Shown: positions 8,637 to 17,421 of the stretch, in pieces
How positions within the stretch are numbered: the stretch's first letter is position 1
How the letters are laid out: each line of letters opens with the position of its first letter
Assembly: GCA_014376695.1 (NCBI GenBank)
Contig: JACMRA010000008.1
Location: 1 to 64,000 of the forward strand
From: Minisyncoccota bacterium
GTDB taxonomy: Bacteria; Patescibacteriota; JACMRA01
Direction: 5' to 3'
DNA length: 64,000 nucleotides
Position numbers and translations under genes: made by a program
The notes under the pieces: model-generated
Databases searched by the model: none
The model's input: the letters and a program-made list of their open reading frames with translations, nothing else
What the model was told of the DNA's origin: nothing

Positions 8637-10445
8637 TTAAGTCAAGATGGTTTTTTTGTTTTTGTGAAGTAGTATCAAAAAGGCACCTGCCAAAATAGAT
8701 CCTGCGACCAAAGTCATTGCAATTACCGGGGCAACTTTGGTAATACTTTCTGCTAGAGGAATTTTAGTCTCCAATATTCCAATTTTGAACTGGAGGGCAT
8801 TGTTTGTTGATTTGGTAGTAAAAATGGTTCGCGAGCCTTTTCGACCGTCTTTTAGCGGATCTTGACTGGATGGAAATTCTTGAGTCGCATCAAAAGCCAG
8901 TCCCAGTAAATATTCTTTGTTGAGATCGAGATTACTAATATCTAAACCTTCACAAACAAGCTTGAGTACGCCGCTCTCCAATCGACAAGTAGAAACCTTT
9001 GCTTTGGTTGGCTCAAAGCTATACCCGTCATCAAAAGTGGCCTTTGCCGGGTCAAATTCTTTTAGACCGTAAGAAATCTTAATTTTGTCTGACATCATAT
9101 TATTTTGATTGTCCAAACTACAATTTAGCGTTTTTTTGTCGCCTTGGATTACCACTTGGCAATTAGCTGGAGAAAGGCCCCCGTATTGTAAATTCTTAAC
9201 ATTGTCATAATACAAAATTTGACTTTTTGGCCTAGTTGGAATTGTAGACTTGTTAAATAGGTCAAGAATTTGCTCACTTGCAACCCGATTAACAGTACCA
9301 AAAATAGGATTATTCTCTGTAATCATAAACGACAAATTAGTAGGTCGCAGGGCGCCGTTATTTGGACTATCAGAGAAACATCTGTCCTTATTTGTCAAAC
9401 TCACTTTAAATTGCTCCTCATCCAGAACTTGATTTTTGGTCATATTTCGCCAGCTCCGCGGGCTGTCTGGTATTGATGGATCTCTGAAATAGCTTTCTTG
9501 GAGTTGGCCATTATCAAGGCGATACAGTGGATTTGGCATTTGGGTAGCCCCTTGAATGAAATTATCCCGATACTCATAGAAAAACGGATCGACTTTACCA
9601 AGATTGCCTCCCCACCAGAGGGTCGCTTCCTCAAGACTTGAAGCACAGTTAGGATAGCCAAAGACGGGTTCAACTTTGCCAGTTTCAATATACTCATCGG
9701 CTAATCCAAATATAGCGTGCCCCAATTCGTGGAGTAAAGTCTCTTGGGATAAACTGTATGTCTCAGTCAGGGTGTCCGGATTAGGGTCGTAAAACATAGT
9801 GACCGAGCCTGGGAGATATTCTGTGATTTGGGTATGGTCGCCACTATAAGTTAGATTAGGTACAGTGGCACTTTCACGTTGCGACAGGGAATCATTAGGG
9901 TTCTCTGCTGGTCGAGCCTGGAGTGTAACTGGCAAAACAAAATCCAAGCCTGTGAGTGTGGGATTTTCGCGTATCGCCGTCTCAAAGGCTTCGGTATCAT
10001 TTTTGGGGATAATCCCTTCAAAAAACCAGAAGTTGAACTTGTCCATGTGCGAGCGAAGCGGCTCAATATCAAACATACCGTAATCGCGAGTAAAAAAATT
10101 AACCGGTTTTGGCGTTTTTATACTTTGTGTGATCAGGCTTTTGAGCTGATTTATGTCGATATCGTTTGTCGTCCGATAGAAAAAAAGATTAATTCTATTT
10201 TTGGTTTTATCGCTATTTAGATTGGGGCTTAATGGCGTAATTTTGGTTTTATCCTCAATGACGGCTTGATTTTCCACGGGGACGTAGTTAGGCCATTGAT
10301 TAACGGATGGAGAGCTACCCCTGTCACTAACTGGATCGGCCGCTTGGACTTGAATTAGGCTTATCCCGAGCCCCATAATTAGCTGAATTCCAATAAGTAT
10401 AGAGAGTCCCAATGATTGGAGTTTTTTTGAGAAGTTAAAGGGCAT
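8637..10445 (-). CDS. Exported M64-like zinc metalloprotease (copy 2)
   Basis: A 602-residue surface protease: signal peptide (about 7-35), a long N-terminal domain, and a zinc site HELGH (H239, E240, H243) followed by GLADEY (247-252), the pattern of the M64 (IgA-peptidase-like) metalloproteases. Downstream are a PNCASS stretch, and ALRPTNLSFM before an FG.VNR motif as in M64. A C-terminal membrane helix (about 573-595) and Lys-rich tail anchor it to the cell. It closely resembles the 11282 protein; even the first 30 residues are nearly identical. The next gene starts 49 bases downstream, so protease and anchored partner form a unit. Assignment to M64 rests on motif and context only. Substrate unknown. 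Confidence 0.8.
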   Translation of the reverse strand: MPFNFSKKLQSLGLSILIGIQLIMGLGISLIQVQAADPVSDRGSSPSVNQWPNYVPVENQAVIEDKTKITPLSPNLNSDKTKNRINLFFYRTTNDIDINQLKSLITQSIKTPKPVNFFTRDYGMFDIEPLRSHMDKFNFWFFEGIIPKNDTEAFETAIRENPTLTGLDFVLPVTLQARPAENPNDSLSQRESATVPNLTYSGDHTQITEYLPGSVTMFYDPNPDTLTETYSLSQETLLHELGHAIFGLADEYIETGKVEPVFGYPNCASSLEEATLWWGGNLGKVDPFFYEYRDNFIQGATQMPNPLYRLDNGQLQESYFRDPSIPDSPRSWRNMTKNQVLDEEQFKVSLTNKDRCFSDSPNNGALRPTNLSFMITENNPIFGTVNRVASEQILDLFNKSTIPTRPKSQILYYDNVKNLQYGGLSPANCQVVIQGDKKTLNCSLDNQNNMMSDKIKISYGLKEFDPAKATFDDGYSFEPTKAKVSTCRLESGVLKLVCEGLDISNLDLNKEYLLGLAFDATQEFPSSQDPLKDGRKGSRTIFTTKSTNNALQFKIGILETKIPLAESITKVAPVIAMTLVAGSILAGAFLILLHKNKKTILT

Positions 10446-10485
10446 ATGATATATTTTTTGTTTTTGTTAAGTACGGGTAATGCTT

Positions 10486-11232
10486 TTACCAATATAAGCT
10501 CTTAATCGATTTAACCATTTCGTCAGCTTGATTTATCTGTTCTTTGGTTAGATTATTATTAACTCGAATATCTAGCCAACCTTCATTAGTTTGATCGGTT
10601 TGATTTTTTGGAAGTGTAGTTTTGGTTTTGGCTAAGTAAATCCCCGCTCCACAGGCTGCAAATTTACCTTTGTCTTCAACGCGGTACATACTCGCTACGT
10701 CATCAAATCGTTCCATTGCTTTAGCATATTCTGGTGAGTCTTTTTTGTGAATATCTGACTTGTGGAAGTATTGAATCATCCCATCTGGGAACATTTGCGA
10801 TAGATCTCTATTAGTTACACGGACAATATCATTGGTGATTTCAGTGTAGGTATCATAGCAAGTTAGTCCGCCACTCAAACCTGTTGCAAAAGACTGGATA
10901 AGACCTATTCTTAGCTCCTTCCCATCGAACTTGAGCGTATCTTCTTTGGTATATTCATCAGAGCTTGCTTGCCAATTTTCTGGATAGCTCATCTTAAAAT
11001 CAGGGAAGCCGTCTTTAATAAATGTTTTCATTTTTGCGCTCGTTGAAGCTGTCATTTGAGACATTACCGATGAGCTTGATTTGCTGGTCATTTTGGTCTC
11101 GGTCATCTTGGATTGGTAGACGACGACGCCGGCAACTATTGATAATAATACTAAGCCGACTATTGTACTAATTATGATTATCGGTTTTTTGGTGGTGGTT
11201 TGTGGGGTTGGATTTGGAGCTGGGTTAGACAT
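10486..11232 (-). CDS. Membrane-anchored protein with sensor-like domain (copy 1)
   Basis: A 248-residue protein with one membrane helix (about 19-39), a short Ser/Thr linker, and an exported domain. The domain starts GFPDFKMSYPENW, has two Cys (GGLTCYDTYTEITNDI and KFAACGAG) and ends LTKEQINQADEMVKSIKSLY. The same landmarks appear in the last domain of the anti-sigma-like protein at 13784 (GGLPCYSSVTEITKDI, YVACGVN, LTPEQLKDADNLVKNTKGLY). The opening 'YPENW' pattern recalls PsbP/Mog1-like folds, which is only suggestive. It is paired with the protease at 11282 (49-base gap). It could present, inhibit or be cut by the protease. Confidence 0.75.
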   Translation of the reverse strand: MSNPAPNPTPQTTTKKPIIIISTIVGLVLLSIVAGVVVYQSKMTETKMTSKSSSSVMSQMTASTSAKMKTFIKDGFPDFKMSYPENWQASSDEYTKEDTLKFDGKELRIGLIQSFATGLSGGLTCYDTYTEITNDIVRVTNRDLSQMFPDGMIQYFHKSDIHKKDSPEYAKAMERFDDVASMYRVEDKGKFAACGAGIYLAKTKTTLPKNQTDQTNEGWLDIRVNNNLTKEQINQADEMVKSIKSLYW

Positions 11233-11281
11233 AAGATTCTTTGATTGGGATAAGGTTTTTTGTTTTGGATTTGATCCAAGT

Positions 11282-13219
11282 TTAGATGATTTTTTGGTTT
11301 TTGTTAACTTGTCTCAGTAAGGCTCCCGCCAGAACGGATCCGGCGATCAAAAGCCCTCCAATTACTAGAATATCTGCACTAGTTCCAGTCTTGGAGAGTA
11401 CTTTGACTGTCGGGATAGATAACGCGGCTTTTTGTTCAATTGCTTTGGCAATTATTGGAGTTAACACTGGAGTAATAACAGTTACCAGAGGTGTGATTAT
11501 TGGGTCAACTTTGGTAATAATTTTTTCGGCTGGGAGGATTTTAGTGTCTAATACTGCAATTTTGAATTGGAGTAGGTTGCCGACTGATTTGGTAGTAAAA
11601 ATTATTCGCGAGCCTATTCGACCGTCGCTTAAGGGGTCTTCGTTGGATATGAACACTTGAGATGCATCAAAAGCAAGGCCTAGTAGATATTCTTTGTCGA
11701 GATTGAGATTACTAATATCTAAGCCTTCGCAAACAAACTTGAGTACACCGCTTTCCAACCGACAAGTAGAGACTTTTTCTTTGGATGGATCGAAGGTATA
11801 TCCGTCGTCAGCCCCGACCTTTGCCGGATCGAATTCCTTTAGGCCGTAACTAATTTTGACTTTTTCTGACATCATATTATTTTGATTCTCAAAACTGCAA
11901 TTAAGCGTCTTTTTGTCGCCTTGGATTATTACTTGGCAATTAGCTGGAGATAGGCCGTCAAACTGAAAGTTCTTAATATTATCATAGTACAAAATTGGGA
12001 TTTTTGGCTTGAGAGGAGGTGTAGACTTGTTAAATAGGTTGAGAATTTGCTCGCTTACAGACCTATTAACCGAACCAAAAATAGGATCCCACGGCGAAAG
12101 CATAAAAGAGGTATTTGTAGGTCGAAAGGCGCCGTTATTTGGCTTATCAGAGAAACATCCATCCTTATTTGTCAGAGTAACTCTAAATTGCTCCTCATCA
12201 ATAACTTGATTTTTGGTAATATTTCGCCAGCTCCAGGAGCTTCGTGGTATTGAAGGATCGCTAGAATAACTTTCTTGGAGTTGACCATTGTTATAACGAT
12301 AGTGTGCGTCTGGCATTTGCGTAGCCCCCTGAATGAAGCCGTCCCGATACTCGTAGAAGAACGGATCGACTTTACCAAGGTTGCCTCCCCACCATAACGA
12401 AGCTTCCCCAAGGCTTGATGCACAGTTAGGGTAGCCAAAGATGGGTTCGGTCGTACCAGTCTCAATATACTCATCGGCCAGTCCAAATATAGCGTGCCCC
12501 AGTTCGTGGAGTAGTGTCTCTTGCGATAAGTTAGAAATCGTATTAGAATTACCTCCATAAGGGTCATAAAACATAGCAACCGACCCTGGTAGATACTCTG
12601 TAATTTGAGTGTGATCACCGCTATAAGCTAGGTTAGGTACTGAGGCACTTTCACGTTGGGATAACGAATCGTTGGGGTCATATGCTGGTCGAGCCTGAAG
12701 TGTAACAGGCAAAACAAAATCTAAGCCTGTGAGAGAGGGGTTTTCTCGTATAGCAGTTTCGAAGGGTGCGGTATCACTTTTTGGGATTATACCCTCAAAA
12801 AACCAGAAGTTGAACTTGTCCATATTCGAGCGAAGTGGTTCAGTATCAAACATACCATAATCCTGAGTAAAGTAGTTAACCGGTTTTGGCGTTTTTATGC
12901 TCTGGACGATCAGGCTTTTGAGCTGATTTATGCCTGTATCATTTGCTGTCCGATAGAAAAAAAGATTAATTCTATTTTTGGTTTTATCGCTATTTAGATT
13001 GGGACTTAGTGCTGTGATTTTGATTTTATCGACGACGATAGTTTTGTCTACCGGGAAATAATTAGGCCATAGATTACCGGTCGTAGGGGTTCCGCCTCCG
13101 CCAACTGGGCCACCTGCTTGGACTTGAATTGAGCTTATCCCGAGCCCCATAATTAGCTGAATTCCAATAAGTATAGAGAGTCCCAATGATTGGAGTTTTT
13201 TTGAGAAGTTAAAGGGCAT
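11282..13219 (-). CDS. Exported M64-like zinc metalloprotease (copy 1)
   Basis: A 645-residue paralogue of the 8637 protein with the same layout: signal peptide, N-terminal domain, zinc motif HELGH (H238, E239, H242) with DEY following, and a C-terminal membrane segment (about 617-637) before a basic end. It differs by a Gly-rich stretch after the signal peptide and a longer hydrophobic Val/Ile/Pro-rich region before the anchor, perhaps a stalk. Protease plus partner (11282-13219 with 10486-11232) and the downstream pair are a tandem duplication of about 2.7 kb. The A-rich leader has no Shine-Dalgarno motif. Confidence 0.8.
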   Translation of the reverse strand: MPFNFSKKLQSLGLSILIGIQLIMGLGISSIQVQAGGPVGGGGTPTTGNLWPNYFPVDKTIVVDKIKITALSPNLNSDKTKNRINLFFYRTANDTGINQLKSLIVQSIKTPKPVNYFTQDYGMFDTEPLRSNMDKFNFWFFEGIIPKSDTAPFETAIRENPSLTGLDFVLPVTLQARPAYDPNDSLSQRESASVPNLAYSGDHTQITEYLPGSVAMFYDPYGGNSNTISNLSQETLLHELGHAIFGLADEYIETGTTEPIFGYPNCASSLGEASLWWGGNLGKVDPFFYEYRDGFIQGATQMPDAHYRYNNGQLQESYSSDPSIPRSSWSWRNITKNQVIDEEQFRVTLTNKDGCFSDKPNNGAFRPTNTSFMLSPWDPIFGSVNRSVSEQILNLFNKSTPPLKPKIPILYYDNIKNFQFDGLSPANCQVIIQGDKKTLNCSFENQNNMMSEKVKISYGLKEFDPAKVGADDGYTFDPSKEKVSTCRLESGVLKFVCEGLDISNLNLDKEYLLGLAFDASQVFISNEDPLSDGRIGSRIIFTTKSVGNLLQFKIAVLDTKILPAEKIITKVDPIITPLVTVITPVLTPIIAKAIEQKAALSIPTVKVLSKTGTSADILVIGGLLIAGSVLAGALLRQVNKNQKII

Positions 13220-13260
13220 ATGGTATGTGAATTGTTTTTTGTTTCTATTTTTGTTGGTTT

Positions 13261-13767
13261 TTACTTTCGGCGATTGACTCGAATTTTGCTTAAACCTCCT
13301 CCTATGCTTGAATTTTGAGTAGCGGAAGTTACAGGTTGCTCACTAGCTCTAGTGACTAAGTTTACTTTATTGTTGAATTGAGTATTTACGATTATTAATT
13401 TTTCCAAGCGTTTTTTCAAGCTATTTAGATTTTCTATTTGGCCTGCCTTTGGTTTTTCTATTGCTTCGTATTGAGTTTTTTGCAATCTTGTAACAACCAT
13501 CAAAACTGCGGTGATAACCAAAACTAATTGTTTGGGTATAGCTTCTAGAGACTCACCATCCCCAATGTTACTTGCATTTATTGACTCTGTGTGACCCGCC
13601 AATTGACCTTGGGATTTTAGTGCTTGCTGGAACGCCGCCCAATTAGCTTTTTTAGTACCTGGGATTGAATACTTATTGACGTAACTTTGTAGTGAGTTAA
13701 ATTTCTCGACAGAGTTTGCCTCGATTAATTTTCTTAAATCTACAGTTTTAGTTGGTGTTTCTGGCAT
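13261..13767 (-). CDS. Small protein of unknown function in the sigma/protease cluster
   Basis: 168 residues that I do not recognise. The first half is polar, a hydrophobic segment (IPKQLVLVITAVLMVV, about 77-92) may be a membrane helix, then comes a charged helical stretch and a Ser/Gly/basic tail. It lies 16 bases after the anti-sigma-like gene and 41 bases before the first protease gene, all on the minus strand, so it is very likely co-transcribed with them. A role in anchoring or signalling in that system is inference from position. Confidence 0.6.
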   Translation of the reverse strand: MPETPTKTVDLRKLIEANSVEKFNSLQSYVNKYSIPGTKKANWAAFQQALKSQGQLAGHTESINASNIGDGESLEAIPKQLVLVITAVLMVVTRLQKTQYEAIEKPKAGQIENLNSLKKRLEKLIIVNTQFNNKVNLVTRASEQPVTSATQNSSIGGGLSKIRVNRRK

Positions 13768-13783
13768 ACAAATATTTTTTATT

Positions 13784-15871
13784 TTACTGATACAGTCCCT
13801 TGGTATTTTTGACTAGGTTGTCGGCGTCTTTGAGTTGTTCTGGAGTGAGCTTGTAACCTCGAACTATTACCCAGGCCTCTCCCTGTGTGTGAGGCGAGTC
13901 TGCTTCTTGCGGTAGATTAGTTTTAGTTTTGGCAGTCCAAGGATTAACCCCACAGGCTACATATTTTGCTAGATCGCTATCTGGTATTCCAAAGGCTTCT
14001 TTTTGTGATTTAATATCCTCATCAAAGGCTTTTGTCCCTTTTAGAGTTAAACTAGACTTTGGATAGTAAACCGTATCTCCATCTATATCAACTCGCATAA
14101 TATCCTTGGTTATTTCCGTTACACTTGAATAACAGGGTAATCCACCACCAAATCCTCTGCTAATAGCTTTGGTTATAGAGACGGTTAGTGAGCCGCCAGC
14201 CTGCATCAAATTATAATTAACGGCACTTTCAGAATTGCTAGCCGACTCTCGTGGATCGTTGAACCACTTATCTAAGTAGCTAGCCGAAAAATCAGGAAAT
14301 CGCGAATCACTAAGTGTTTTAATCTCACCTTTCGATTTGCCAAAATCTGGGCTTCGCTTGCTAACATTAACTTGATTTGGATAAAGACCTGCCTTGTAAC
14401 CGTTGACCTTTGACTCGGTCGCAAAACCAATATCGTATAGTGCCTTGTCATCGCGGAATGTAACTCGCTGAGAATTCACATAAGTTGATAATTCCATATC
14501 TTGGTATTCTGTATCGAAGATACTCCAACCAGTTAGTTCTTTCATGGCTTTTGAGGTGGTTTTTGGTGGTACAGTAGCAACGCCACTTTCGTTGGTCTCT
14601 GAAGAACTATCGGTAATCTTTTTTGAGTCTTTTTCGTAACAGTTGAAAGTCATCCCAGAAATTGGTTGATCTAACAGATATTCACGTCCAGCGTCAATTT
14701 TTAGCCCGCTATTGGCAATATTTAGCGATTCAATAAATTTAAATCCGTATTGCGCTTGATCTACCCAGAGGCTACCCTCTAACTTTTCTCGGTATTCTAC
14801 TAATTCAATTTTTTTGCTGTCTTTATCAATATTATCAGGATAAGTTACCGCCAAATTACATCTATTATCAATTAGATTGGCAAGAACTTTACCGTCTTTA
14901 ACCTGCCCTTTGGTACTTGAGGCGCTTGGCAAATTCTTAATTCCGTTGAACTCGGCTGAGTCTTTGGCAATTAGTTCTTTACTACTTTGATTTGGAGCCT
15001 TAGAGTTAAATTGTAACTGAATTTCGTTTAGTTTAAACGGTACTTGATCAAAATTATCTGTATTACTATGCCATTGGATATTGTAAATAATTTCACCATT
15101 TTGGAAACGAATTAAATTAAACCAGTCTTTGGTTTTGACCGTCTTGCCATCTATGTCATATATATCCATAACACTTTGGTAAAGTTGAATATTTTTGAGT
15201 TCGCTCTGAGTGACAAACCAACCTGTCTTAGCTGCCAGTTCCAACCTTGTAAGAGATTTTGGTTTACTATCACCGGCTAAATTCGAAGAATTAAGATCAC
15301 CGCAGTTAATATTTAGCCCACTGCCCTGTTCCGCTACACCAGAAATTGTTAGCTCTTCCTTAAAAGCTCCTTTGAAATAATCTTGCTTGAGGGTTTCTGG
15401 ATTTTTTGGTTGGTATCGTGAATAAATTTGTACAAAGGTGTTGTTGAATTCTTTTGGGTATTTAATTGCTAGATCGCAGGGCTTCGATAAGACCACATCA
15501 TTTTTGTCATCGGGGATTAATTTGGTAAATGGATTTTTATCTGGCTGTTTGTTAAGCTTAAACAACTCATTAAAAATTGTGGAGGGTTTTAGGTTTTCTG
15601 GGGCCACCAATTGGGCAGCTGAAGCACCGACGGCGGAACCAGCAAGTACAAGCCCGATAATGAATGCAGTGCTATGAGTAGAAATTGTTTTGAAAATTCG
15701 GGACATAAATGTTAGCGTCTGGGGTTTGGGTTTTCGATAGTATTTTGATTTAAATGCTTGATAAGCTTGTTTAGACCGTTCTTTGATTGATATATCCTGT
15801 CTAATAATTTCGGTCAGCAAATCTGTATCTTGAAATGGATTTTGGATAGATTTTGGATTTAGTTTAGCCAT
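13784..15871 (-). CDS. Membrane anti-sigma-like sensor with repeated exported domains
   Basis: A 695-residue protein with a cytoplasmic N-terminus of about 67 residues, one membrane helix (68-88) and a large outer part. The outer part reads as two long repeats, one starting CDLAIKYP (132) with TGWFVTQSEL at 216, the other CNLAVTYP (338) with TGWSIFDTEY at 447, plus a third domain (525-695) starting FPDFSASYLDKW. That last domain is shared with the membrane-anchored proteins at 10486 and, more weakly, 7713. Its start overlaps the sigma-factor stop by 13 bases, so the two are translationally coupled, the usual arrangement of an ECF sigma factor and its anti-sigma factor. No known anti-sigma motif (such as the zinc HxxxCxxC) is visible, so the role rests on topology and context. 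Confidence 0.7.
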   Translation of the reverse strand: MAKLNPKSIQNPFQDTDLLTEIIRQDISIKERSKQAYQAFKSKYYRKPKPQTLTFMSRIFKTISTHSTAFIIGLVLAGSAVGASAAQLVAPENLKPSTIFNELFKLNKQPDKNPFTKLIPDDKNDVVLSKPCDLAIKYPKEFNNTFVQIYSRYQPKNPETLKQDYFKGAFKEELTISGVAEQGSGLNINCGDLNSSNLAGDSKPKSLTRLELAAKTGWFVTQSELKNIQLYQSVMDIYDIDGKTVKTKDWFNLIRFQNGEIIYNIQWHSNTDNFDQVPFKLNEIQLQFNSKAPNQSSKELIAKDSAEFNGIKNLPSASSTKGQVKDGKVLANLIDNRCNLAVTYPDNIDKDSKKIELVEYREKLEGSLWVDQAQYGFKFIESLNIANSGLKIDAGREYLLDQPISGMTFNCYEKDSKKITDSSSETNESGVATVPPKTTSKAMKELTGWSIFDTEYQDMELSTYVNSQRVTFRDDKALYDIGFATESKVNGYKAGLYPNQVNVSKRSPDFGKSKGEIKTLSDSRFPDFSASYLDKWFNDPRESASNSESAVNYNLMQAGGSLTVSITKAISRGFGGGLPCYSSVTEITKDIMRVDIDGDTVYYPKSSLTLKGTKAFDEDIKSQKEAFGIPDSDLAKYVACGVNPWTAKTKTNLPQEADSPHTQGEAWVIVRGYKLTPEQLKDADNLVKNTKGLYQ

Positions 15872-16407
15872 AAGGTGAGACAGTTAATGCGGATTTTTGT
15901 TATTAGACGACGGAGTTTTTGGCGGACGGTATCTGGTTTGAGATCTAGTTCGAGGCCTATTTGGGTACTATTTAAGTCGTCGACCATTGACATATAGATT
16001 AGTTTTTTGTCGATTAGATCTTCGAGATAATTATTAGTACATTCCATCAGCTCTTGAGATCTTTTTAGATAATTTTGGCTGTAGACTTGACTTAGCTCGA
16101 TTTCTTGTTCTGGCGGTATCCAACTGGCCTGATTCTCAATATCTTCGACCGAGACTAGGGTTGGTTCCGAAGCCTTGGTGTTGATATATTTGACTAGGTG
16201 GTTGTGGGCAACTTTCCAGACGTAACCATTGATTTTTTCGATTTGACCGCCAAGTACTTTTGGGTTGAGCAGCAGGCCTGTAAGCGTGCTACTAGTCAGG
16301 TCTTCAACATCGGCTTGATTATTAACTCGCTTGTAGAAATAACCGTAGATTGGCGAATACCATCGATCCCAAAAGATTTGAGTTTGGTCGGTAGGCGAAA
16401 AATTCAT
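15859..16407 (-). CDS. ECF-type RNA polymerase sigma factor
   Basis: A 182-residue sigma-70 family protein of the extracytoplasmic-function type, with only regions 2 and 4. Region 2 (about 10-80) has the DVEDLTSSTLTGLL pattern and then GYVWKVAHNHLVKYI. Region 4 (about 125-178) has the helix-turn-helix LNSTQIGLELDLKPDTVRQKLRRL. It heads the minus-strand cluster and overlaps the membrane sensor gene by 13 bases. A housekeeping-type promoter lies just upstream (16455-16483). Its own target promoters are unknown; the downstream proteases are the obvious candidates. Confidence 0.88.
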   Translation of the reverse strand: MNFSPTDQTQIFWDRWYSPIYGYFYKRVNNQADVEDLTSSTLTGLLLNPKVLGGQIEKINGYVWKVAHNHLVKYINTKASEPTLVSVEDIENQASWIPPEQEIELSQVYSQNYLKRSQELMECTNNYLEDLIDKKLIYMSMVDDLNSTQIGLELDLKPDTVRQKLRRLITKIRINCLTLWLN

Positions 16408-16454
16408 AATGGAGTGCAGACTTTCTAATTCGGGTTTAAGTTTTTTATAGCTTG

Positions 16455-16483
16455 ATTATAGCCTATTTAATAAGTAATGACAA
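16455..16483 (-). promoter_or_regulatory. Sigma-70-type promoter for the ECF sigma operon
   Basis: On the minus strand TTGTCA (16478-16483), a 17-base spacer and a perfect TATAAT (16455-16460) lie about 50 bases before the sigma-factor ATG. This suggests the regulator is made by the housekeeping polymerase. Confidence 0.65.
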
Positions 16484-16490
16484 TAAGCAA

Positions 16491-17123
16491 TTATTTTTCG
16501 CTCCAGTATTCGATTGCGCTGTATCCATCCTTGAGGTCGCTGGTTGTGATTGAGACCATAGCGTAATTAGTCTTGCCGATTTTGCAATTAATCATATTGG
16601 CTCCAGCGCTTGGGAGGGAGGCCATACTTGCACTCTTGAGAGTGGTGATTCTTTGGCAGTTTTTGTCTCGGAGATTGACGGATTCTTTGGCGGTGAGATT
16701 CATTATACCAGACTTAAAGCCGATCCGACCAATAAAAGCAAGATACTCTTCGGCGACATATTTTGACCCAGCGATTGTATCATTTATCCCAAGCTTGACT
16801 TCGACCATCGAAAAGTCCTTATTGCCAATTTTGCAAGTTTTGTAGATAGGGTTTACGTCTTGGAGATTTTGGGCTGCGGTTAATTGGAGAACTGTATCCA
16901 TTTTGACAGAAGTAATTTTTTGGCAGTTTTTGTCGCGAACGTTAAGGGTATCGGTATTGACCCGAAGATAGTCGCCGCCCATATAGCCGCCAGCAAAGAC
17001 AGAAAGACTAGAATTAAGTCCGGATACAGCCACAAGGCCAAGTAATCCAAAAGTTAGAGTAGCTTTGGTAATAGTAGAGATATTCTTTAGAAGAGTTGAT
17101 TGGATAGTAAAAAGTGTAGTCAT
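16491..17123 (-). CDS. Secreted protein with two SH3-like repeats
   Basis: A 210-residue exported protein with a hydrophobic signal segment (about 22-45, ending VFAGG). Two repeats follow, each with an NVRDKNCQKIT or NLRDKNCQRIT strand, then a C-KIG-...-(S/A)MV strand (about 55-110 and 145-205). This is the layout of bacterial SH3 domains, which often bind cell-wall peptides. Each repeat has two Cys that could form disulfides. It lies upstream of the ECF sigma operon on the same strand, but that operon's promoter sits between them. Confidence 0.7.
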   Translation of the reverse strand: MTTLFTIQSTLLKNISTITKATLTFGLLGLVAVSGLNSSLSVFAGGYMGGDYLRVNTDTLNVRDKNCQKITSVKMDTVLQLTAAQNLQDVNPIYKTCKIGNKDFSMVEVKLGINDTIAGSKYVAEEYLAFIGRIGFKSGIMNLTAKESVNLRDKNCQRITTLKSASMASLPSAGANMINCKIGKTNYAMVSITTSDLKDGYSAIEYWSEK

Positions 17124-17236
17124 AATAAAAAAGTTGTTTTGGGGTATGTTAATTGGCGAGGGGTATTTTCCTCTCTACCAGTATAGTGTAAGAGGTGTGA
17201 CAAAACCAAACACAGGCTAATCCAACAACCAAAATT

Positions 17237-17277
17237 CCCCTTTTCCAAAGGGGTGGCAGTCAAAGACTGACGGGGTA
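17237..17277. repeat. Double-hairpin element between divergent genes
   Basis: CCCCTTT-TCC-AAAGGGG (17237-17253) is a perfect 7-bp stem with a 3-base loop. It is followed at once by CAGTC-AAA-GACTG (17257-17269) and a GGGG run. Two adjacent tight hairpins with G-rich flanks resemble REP-type palindromic elements. I found only this copy in the window. Confidence 0.55.
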
Positions 17278-17344
17278 TAAAGGCTATATACCTGAATAGA
17301 TTAGAATGCTTGAGTTGTTGACGAGGTAACTTCTCTACGCTTGC

Positions 17345-17373
17345 TTGACTAAGTAGTGTGTATGTGTTAGTAT
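17345..17373 (+). promoter_or_regulatory. Strong extended -10 promoter for the small secreted protein
   Basis: TTGACT, a 17-base spacer and TAGTAT, with TGT directly before the -10 hexamer (extended -10). The predicted transcript start is about 40 bases before the ATG at 17422. Confidence 0.65.
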
Positions 17374-17421
17374 CTAAATAGTTCAGGTGGGTAAAACCGC
17401 TAATCTAACAAAAGGTACTAG

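Noticed and set aside
9250..12253. Pairs of similar plus-strand ORFs opposite the two protease genes
   Set aside because: Their similarity simply mirrors the duplication of the minus-strand protease genes.
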